This document shows positions 23,284 through 28,171 of a stretch of DNA of 28,171 nucleotides, piece after piece; position 1 is the stretch's first letter, and the number at the start of each line of letters is the position of its first letter. Under the pieces are notes generated by a model that made no database searches, was not told where the DNA came from, and worked only from the letters and a program-made list of their open reading frames with translations. Both the position numbers and the translations under genes were made by a program. The stretch is from CAZMVU01 sp964569295 (GTDB lineage Bacteria > Hydrogenedentota > Hydrogenedentia > Hydrogenedentales > JAGMZX01). Where the stretch lies: the NCBI GenBank assembly GCA_964569295.1, contig CAZMVU010000042.1:1-28171 (forward strand). The letters are read 5' to 3'.

Positions 23284-24618
23284 ATGCTAGGGTGTACGTA
23301 TGGAACCATGTTTCAGACGACCGTTGCGGGGGGGAGCTATCAGGAGGGACTAACCGTTCTAATGCAGGGCGTCCCACCGGGACTCAAAATAACCGAGGCG
23401 GAAATCTACGAATCGCTGCTGACGCGCAAGCCCGGTCAGAGCGAGCTTGCATCGCCCCGGCGCGAGGCCGATGTACCGGTCATCTACAGCGGCATCAACG
23501 CGGCCGACACCATGCCCGGGTTCGAGAACGCGCACCTGACCAACGGTACCCCGATGGTCGTGCTGATCCCGAATGTGGACCGCCATTTCGAACATATCGA
23601 GCAGTACCAGGTAACCAACCGCACCCCGCGGCCCGGCCACGCCTCCTATGCCTCGTTCCAGAAGTATGGTCCTTGGGACGACGCCATCGGCGCGGGGTTC
23701 TTCTCCGGCCGGTACACCTCGACCATCGTGGCGGCGGGCGCCGTGGCGAAGAAGGTCTTGGCCGAGCATGGCATCGAGGTGTTCTCCTACGTGAAGGAGG
23801 CCGCCGGCGTGCGCGCGGGCGACGTCGACCTGGCCACGGCCAAGCAGAAGACCGACACCTTCCGCCAGGTCCGGCGCGACCACGACCCGATCTACCAGTG
23901 GGTCTTCGGCGAGGGACGTATCAACGAGCACATGCGGTTCCTTCACAAGATGGCCGTGATTGCCGAGCTCGAGCGCGACCTGCTCACGATCCGCGATACC
24001 GCCCCGGTCGTCGATTTCAAGCACATCCGCGAAGAGCATGGGGTACACTTCACCATGAACTGTCCGGATGTCGACGCCGCCTTCGAGATGGAGCGGCGCA
24101 TCATCGAGATTCGCGACGAAGGCGACTCGTCCGGTGGTCTGGTCGAAGTCGTGGCCACGGGCCTGCCCGCGGGCATGGGCGAGCCGGTGTTCAAGAAGCT
24201 CGATGGCGAGATCGGCAAGATGCTCTCCATTGGCGCGGTGAAGGCGGTCGAGGTGGGCGCGGGCTATGGCGTGAAGGACATGACCGGTTCCCAGTGCAAC
24301 GACGCCATGCGCGCGGAGAACGGCGCAGTGCGGTTCCAATCGAACCAGGCGGGCGGTGTTACCGGCGGGCTTACCACGGGCCAGCCGGTCGTGGCGCGCC
24401 TCGCCGTGAAGCCGACCCCGACCATTGCTAAAGACCAGGCAACCGTCGACAAGGTATCGAAAGAAAACAAGACACTGAGTGCCGTCACCCGGCGCGATCC
24501 GACCATCGTGGCGCGCGTGTGGCCGGTGGCCGAGGCCTTCATGGCCATGATCGTGCTCGACCAGTACATGATGCACCAGGGCTATCAGGCCATGTTCGCT
24601 CACCGGCGCAATGGGTGA
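23284..24618 (+). CDS. Divergent chorismate synthase homologue
   Basis: This 444-aa protein has the chorismate synthase fold signature throughout: GVPPG at 29-33, collinear with E. coli AroC, then RKPGQS, PRREAD, NGTPMVVLI, RPGHASYASFQKYG, VAAGAVAKKVL, the QAGGVTGGLTTGQPV loop, VKPTPTI and RRDPTIV. It is longer than usual (350-400 aa). Key places differ: the invariant GESHG near the start is GGSYQ, so the catalytic His (AroC His19) is Tyr19. The arginine-rich GGRSSARETA loop is GAGFFSGRYTST. The second catalytic His (RPGHA) and the late Asp (RRDP) remain. ATG at 23284 has AAGGAG 9 nt upstream; a TTG at 23203 overlaps the promoter. It may be an unusual AroC or a paralogue with a new activity. 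No other shikimate gene is adjacent. Confidence 0.8.
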   Translation: MLGCTYGTMFQTTVAGGSYQEGLTVLMQGVPPGLKITEAEIYESLLTRKPGQSELASPRREADVPVIYSGINAADTMPGFENAHLTNGTPMVVLIPNVDRHFEHIEQYQVTNRTPRPGHASYASFQKYGPWDDAIGAGFFSGRYTSTIVAAGAVAKKVLAEHGIEVFSYVKEAAGVRAGDVDLATAKQKTDTFRQVRRDHDPIYQWVFGEGRINEHMRFLHKMAVIAELERDLLTIRDTAPVVDFKHIREEHGVHFTMNCPDVDAAFEMERRIIEIRDEGDSSGGLVEVVATGLPAGMGEPVFKKLDGEIGKMLSIGAVKAVEVGAGYGVKDMTGSQCNDAMRAENGAVRFQSNQAGGVTGGLTTGQPVVARLAVKPTPTIAKDQATVDKVSKENKTLSAVTRRDPTIVARVWPVAEAFMAMIVLDQYMMHQGYQAMFAHRRNG

Positions 24619-24622
24619 GGCG

Positions 24623-24650
24623 TCAACGTGCGGCGTCGTGCGCGCGTTGA
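24623..24650. terminator. Hairpin just after the chorismate synthase homologue
   Basis: tcaacgtgcg (24623-24632) pairs with cgcgcgttga (24641-24650), ten pairs including one G-U, with an 8-nt loop, starting 5 nt after the stop. No T tract follows, so termination is only suggested by position. Confidence 0.35.
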
Positions 24651-24892
24651 ACTGACCATGGGGTGATGAGGCACAATGGCCGCAATCGCGGGAAGCGGTA
24701 CGCAGCATGTTTGGCCGGCCGCTACGCCAGTCATGGAAAAGCATGGGCGGCGATTTGCGGCAAGGATGGGCAGGACAGCAGCAAAAGGAATGGTGCGGTC
24801 TTTCCCGCGAATTCGGCGTGTGCGCATCTGGTTTGCGTCCCTTTCGCGGGCGGCCAAGCGTTATTTCGTAGCAGGAACATGGAGAACGACGC

Positions 24893-26011
24893 ATGAATAA
24901 ATGGGCAATAGCGGGCTTTCTTTTCGGTATTGTGTGCCTCATCGTGGCCGGCTACATCTTGTATGCGGCGAGCCAGCAGGACGATCTGACACGCGTTACG
25001 GAAGAGCCCACCCCCGTACCTTCGCCGCAACCGGCACCGAGTCCCACGCCGCAGGAACCCGCCACACCGGCCACGCCTGCCGAGACGCCGCAACCGGATG
25101 CGGATAGGACGGCCGCCGAGGTCACGCTGGTGCGTAGTGTCGACACCGATGCCTATGTCCCCGGTGATCCGCTCGAAATACAGTTGACCATCGACAAGGA
25201 AGGCACCGAGCCGCTGCGTGCGCTTGGCATCTCCGAGACCTTGCCCCCCGGCTGGCGCTATGAGGAGGTAGTGGAAGGCGGCGTGGCCCAGCCCGATGTG
25301 GACCGCCAAGTGGGCAACCAGCTCGAGTTTGCATGGATCAATATCCCCGACTTTCCGCTCGAGTTTGCCTATCGCGTCAAGACGGCGCCGGATTCCGAGA
25401 GCGTGCGCATCGGCGGCATGGCGCGTTTCCGCACCAGTGGCGATGAATTGCAGAGTGACGAGGCCACGACCACCCTTGCCCCCGGTGAAAAAGCGGCTGC
25501 GACTACCGGAGCCGAGGTGCAGGAAAAAGCGGAGGAGGAGGAACCGGAACCGGAACCGGCGCAGGCACAGTCCACCGCTGCCAAAGCCGCGGACACGCCG
25601 AAGCCGGCCCGCACGACCCCCGCACGGCGCCCCGTGGAAAAGGGATTGCCGGGGACCATGCGCCTCACCTACGACTTCTCGCAACCGGACTACACGGCCG
25701 GCCAACCTTTCCCGGTCACGCTGCAACTTCAATACAACGGCAGCACTGCCCTTGATGAACTGCGCCTCGAGCTCGATATCCCCGAGGGCTGGACGGCACA
25801 GCCCGAGGACGGCGAGGCCGCGGCCGAGCTCGATGTCGCGTTTGAGAATCCGCCGGCCGAGTGGCCCCTTGAAGTGCCCCTGACGCTCTTGCCGCCGGAA
25901 GAGGCGCAGGGCATGCACGTGCTGCGCGCCGAGGCGATTTACCAAGCCAGCGGCGACGAGGAACCCAAGACGAGCGGCGTAATCGGGGTGGCCCTGAACC
26001 CGAAAGACTGA
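24893..26011 (+). CDS. Membrane-anchored protein with two similar beta-rich modules
   Basis: This 372-aa protein has no recognised family. An N-terminal helix (about 5-25) has only one flanking basic residue and no obvious cleavage site, so it is likely a membrane anchor with the rest outside. A Pro/Thr-rich linker (about 38-75) leads to module 1 (about 78-185). A second charged Glu/Pro/Ala linker (about 190-255) leads to module 2 (about 260-370). The two modules share a pattern: TLVRSVDTDAYVPGDPLEIQL against LTYDFSQPDYTAGQPFPVTL in their first strands, and LPPGWRYE against IPEGWTAQ later. They resemble Ig-like/CARDB-type repeats in secreted proteins. GGAG lies about 9 nt before ATG. A role in envelope adhesion or assembly is a guess. 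Confidence 0.72.
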   Translation: MNKWAIAGFLFGIVCLIVAGYILYAASQQDDLTRVTEEPTPVPSPQPAPSPTPQEPATPATPAETPQPDADRTAAEVTLVRSVDTDAYVPGDPLEIQLTIDKEGTEPLRALGISETLPPGWRYEEVVEGGVAQPDVDRQVGNQLEFAWINIPDFPLEFAYRVKTAPDSESVRIGGMARFRTSGDELQSDEATTTLAPGEKAAATTGAEVQEKAEEEEPEPEPAQAQSTAAKAADTPKPARTTPARRPVEKGLPGTMRLTYDFSQPDYTAGQPFPVTLQLQYNGSTALDELRLELDIPEGWTAQPEDGEAAAELDVAFENPPAEWPLEVPLTLLPPEEAQGMHVLRAEAIYQASGDEEPKTSGVIGVALNPKD

Positions 26012-26064
26012 CTGCGCGTTACCTGAGGCACGCTCTGGATCGGGAGAGGGGGCGCCCTCCGGCA

Positions 26065-27558
26065 TTAATCCGCGCTGACATTCACCACCGACACGCGGGC
26101 GTCTTCCGGCACGAGGACGTCCGCGTTTTTGTCACCGGCGAGGCCGAGCAGGTAGTCGCCTTGGGCGCCGGCCCACGCCGCGCGCACTTGCCCATGCCGC
26201 ACGTTGCGGAAGAGCAGGTCCGGCCGGCCGGATTGCCTGGTCACTTTCAGCGCGTCGATGGAGAGCCCGTTTACGTCGTCACAGATGATTGCCTGCCGCG
26301 CGTCGGGTTCCCCGGTGCGCAGGGTGATACCGTCGAGCCGCAGATTTTCCGCATGGCGGATGAAGAAGCCGTAGCTGGGGAGGCTGCCGAACATGCTGTA
26401 CTCGGGATACTTGGCCTCGTGTTGGGGTACCGCAAAGGGATCGCGGCGGCTTCTCTTTCCGCCCGGCATGGTGAGCCGCACATCGCGCAGGGTGATGTTC
26501 TCGACCGGATGACCCGGCAACCCGGTGATGGAGCAGCCGATGGTATCCAGGGCGCGCGCCTCGATGTTGCTGATGCTCACATTGCGCAGTGTACCCACGC
26601 CCGCGACCTTCGCACCATCCCAGGGCGGACGCGCCCGGTTCCCGAGCCGGATGAAAATGGGGCAGCCCACGCCGTTCATGGTGATGTTCGACACGGCCAC
26701 CTGGTCCATGGTCCCTCCATCGACAATCTCGAGGGCGAGTCCGGCGAGGCGGGTGTCGTAGATGACGCAATTGTTGATGGTGATGTTCTTGAAGCCGCCG
26801 TTTGACTCGGTACCCATCTTCAGTGCATTGCAGTCGGTGTTGAGCACGCAATTGGTGATGACCACGTTCTCCGTGGCGCGGAATGCGGTACTCTTCAGTA
26901 CGATGGCATCGTCGCCGCTCGAAATGTCGCAATTGGCGATGCGCACATTCTTCGAGCAGTCCACGTCCAGCCCGTCGTTGTTTTTGTTCACTTTCGTGCG
27001 AATGGTGACGCCGTTTACGCGCACGTTGTCGCAACCGAGCAGGTGCATCGTCCACATGGCGCTGTTGCGCAGGGTTACATCCTCGATCGCCACATCCCGG
27101 CATTCGACACTGCGTATCATGTAAGGACGCACCTTGTATTCGCCCTCGAATTCCGCGCCGCTGCCGTCGATGACGCCATGCCCCGTAATACCGGTGTTTT
27201 CGGCGCGCTCCGCATAAATCAGGCTGCGCTCCGTGTAGTTGTCGGTGTATGAGCGGAAGTCCGGGTGCGTGACGGGGTAGTCGTCGAGCGCTGTACTGCC
27301 CCTCAAGACCGCGCCCGCCACGAGGTGCAGCGTGACCCCGCTCTTGAGAAAAACGGTTCCTGTGCGGTAGGTGCCCGCATCGAGCAGCACGCGCCCGCCG
27401 CCCGCTTCGTGGCACGCATCCACGGCCGCCTGGATCGCCGTGGTGTCCAAGGTCTCGCCATCGCCGGCGGCGCCATGGTTCCGCACGTTGAAGTCCGCCG
27501 CCCGTGCCGCGAGCGCAAGTAGTACGATGACGACCGTAACGCCAATGTGTTTGCACAT
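26065..27558 (-). CDS. Exported GH28-family (polygalacturonase-like) glycoside hydrolase
   Basis: This 497-aa protein has a signal peptide (residues 1-20, cut after ARA) and a right-handed beta-helix of the GH28 type. The N-terminal part DFNVRNHGAAGDGETLDTTA is the usual pectinase-like opening. Catalytic motifs are NNDGLDVDCSKNV (the N-x-D site) and SGDDAIVLKS (the paired Asp). The usual GHG position reads as GTESNGGFKNI, a variant common in bacterial members, followed by the usual repeating ITI/NV turns. It probably cleaves or trims galacturonan or a related glycan, but fine specificity is not readable. The start at 27558 is set by a GGGGAGG ribosome-binding site 6 nt upstream and by the signal peptide; the frame is open to 27627. 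Its 3' end converges with the two-module membrane protein. Confidence 0.9.
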   Translation of the reverse strand: MCKHIGVTVVIVLLALAARAADFNVRNHGAAGDGETLDTTAIQAAVDACHEAGGGRVLLDAGTYRTGTVFLKSGVTLHLVAGAVLRGSTALDDYPVTHPDFRSYTDNYTERSLIYAERAENTGITGHGVIDGSGAEFEGEYKVRPYMIRSVECRDVAIEDVTLRNSAMWTMHLLGCDNVRVNGVTIRTKVNKNNDGLDVDCSKNVRIANCDISSGDDAIVLKSTAFRATENVVITNCVLNTDCNALKMGTESNGGFKNITINNCVIYDTRLAGLALEIVDGGTMDQVAVSNITMNGVGCPIFIRLGNRARPPWDGAKVAGVGTLRNVSISNIEARALDTIGCSITGLPGHPVENITLRDVRLTMPGGKRSRRDPFAVPQHEAKYPEYSMFGSLPSYGFFIRHAENLRLDGITLRTGEPDARQAIICDDVNGLSIDALKVTRQSGRPDLLFRNVRHGQVRAAWAGAQGDYLLGLAGDKNADVLVPEDARVSVVNVSAD

Positions 27559-28171
27559 GATGAACCTCCCCGAACAATGCCGCACACCAAGCCGCAGAGA
27601 GGCAAAGTAGCCAGAAACTCGCAGCACTGCTTTGCGCCTCTGGAGCGTCAGTCATGATAAGCCTGACAGGTTTTGCAACCCGCAAGGTAGTGGCCATGAT
27701 ACGTGCCCGTTGGCCGTACAGGCAATTCGGGGGCGTGCGATTCCAGCGTGCCCATGACGCCCGAAGCGTTGCAGCCATGAGCCGCAACGCAAGCGAATCC
27801 GTTATGGCCGTGTTGTGCGGTAATTCTTGAGCCGTATGTCGCAACGCTGCGCACTTGTGTTGCCAATCTGTTCCGTGATAGCGAATACCAGCGTGCGACG
27901 GGGATAGCCATGCCGTTGGCGCTACTTTGGACTGCGGTGGCTTGCCACCGCTATTGCGCGCGTGGGCTCGAATGCACGCATTTGTCCAAGGCGGGAGAGC
28001 AACCGTACACAGTCGCCAGTGGTGTCCTTGAATCCTTCTCGGGTGCATGAGCAGGGCACCAGGGGCTTGGGCTGGAGGCCACGCGGCTCTTTCCTCCCGG
28101 CTTGCGCGCCAGCGTTTACACACGGTCTTCGCGGGAAAAGCGGCGGCAAGCCACCGCAGTCCAAAGGGCGC
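27559..28171. other. Non-coding right end upstream of the GH28 gene
   Basis: About 610 bases hold no convincing gene. Near the GH28 start an imperfect inverted repeat (27597-27606 with 27630-27641) could be regulatory. A perfect 7-bp stem is at 27766-27772/27784-27790. A minus-strand frame (27648-27911) with a CKTC motif lacks a good start signal and is not called. The last 240 bases form the MITE-like element listed separately. Confidence 0.45.
27925..28166. mobile_element. MITE-like element with 22-bp terminal inverted repeats
   Basis: Positions 27925-27946 and 28145-28166 are perfect 22-bp inverted copies of each other, and pairing continues inwards with few mismatches (for example ccgct beyond the first mismatch). 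The roughly 200 bases between have no gene. Beyond each outer edge there is a ggcgc, at 27918-27922 and 28167-28171; these may be partial target duplications or part of the repeat. Each arm is itself a short palindrome (ggtggcttgccacc at the left). It fits either a non-autonomous transposon or two dispersed palindromic repeats in opposite orientation. The window ends at its edge. Confidence 0.45.

Noticed and set aside
27648..27911. An 87-codon minus-strand frame with a CKTC motif
   Set aside because: No ribosome-binding site, no neighbouring operon and it lies in a repeat-like non-coding region; the CxxC could be chance.
26279..28123. A 614-codon minus-strand frame overlapping the GH28 gene in another frame
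   Set aside because: It runs out of frame through the GH28 coding sequence, which has a signal peptide, ribosome-binding site and catalytic motifs.
1..28171. tRNA, rRNA, CRISPR array or intact transposase genes
   Set aside because: Read through all gaps; no cloverleaf, rRNA-like block, regularly spaced direct repeats or transposase motif was recognised.

Overview
This is a GC-rich bacterial chromosomal segment that is densely coded and mostly housekeeping in character, with no phage, plasmid, CRISPR or intact insertion-sequence genes. Gene content fits an uncultured-type, non-Proteobacterial lineage. It combines HPr kinase/phosphorylase, HPr and Enzyme I, long-form HPF, a GH57 glucanotransferase, two bacillithiol-biosynthesis enzymes, a bacilliredoxin and an exported GH28 enzyme. 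A member of the PVC neighbourhood or of a candidate phylum such as Hydrogenedentota or Sumerlaeota would fit. This placement is inference from gene content and style only, and the sequence carries no rRNA to settle it.

Layout. Positions 1-713 hold a minus-strand bacilliredoxin with a terminator-like cluster of hairpins beyond its 3' end. Positions 1081-5373 hold signalling genes: a hybrid histidine kinase with a degenerate N-terminal receiver, a lone exbD on the minus strand, and a response regulator with a degenerate GGDEF domain. A minus-strand HTH/ribbon-helix-helix DNA-binding protein (5508-6005) is divergent from a run of twelve plus-strand genes (6427-21188). These are hpf, hprK, a GH57 4-alpha-glucanotransferase, ptsH, ptsI, dxr, rseP, aspartate kinase, pyruvate kinase, a SAM methyltransferase, bshC and bshB1. 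Several junctions abut or overlap (ptsH/ptsI, ptsI/dxr, methyltransferase/bshC, bshC/bshB1), which points to translational coupling. After a hairpin-rich repeat region come a membrane-anchored EEP-family hydrolase, a strongly divergent chorismate synthase homologue, a membrane-anchored protein with two similar beta-rich modules, and a minus-strand exported GH28-family protein. The right end (27559-28171) is non-coding and carries a MITE-like pair of 22-bp inverted repeats.

How the genes fit together. HprK, HPr and EI form a phosphoenolpyruvate-driven phosphorelay with no sugar-specific EII component in view. It lies beside a glucan-remodelling enzyme and a ribosome-hibernation factor, which suggests a regulatory PTS linking carbon and energy state to stress. 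EI, pyruvate kinase and (indirectly) DXP reductoisomerase all sit around the PEP/pyruvate node. BshC and BshB1, together with the bacilliredoxin about 18 kb away, indicate bacillithiol as the low-molecular-weight thiol. The methyltransferase overlapping bshC is a candidate for modifying it, as in the N-methyl-bacillithiol of Chlorobiaceae.

The strongest leads for something new are two. The first is the methyltransferase-bshC-bshB1 unit. The second is the chorismate synthase homologue at 23284-24618, which has lost an invariant catalytic histidine and has a rewritten arginine-rich active-site loop while the rest of the fold signature is kept.
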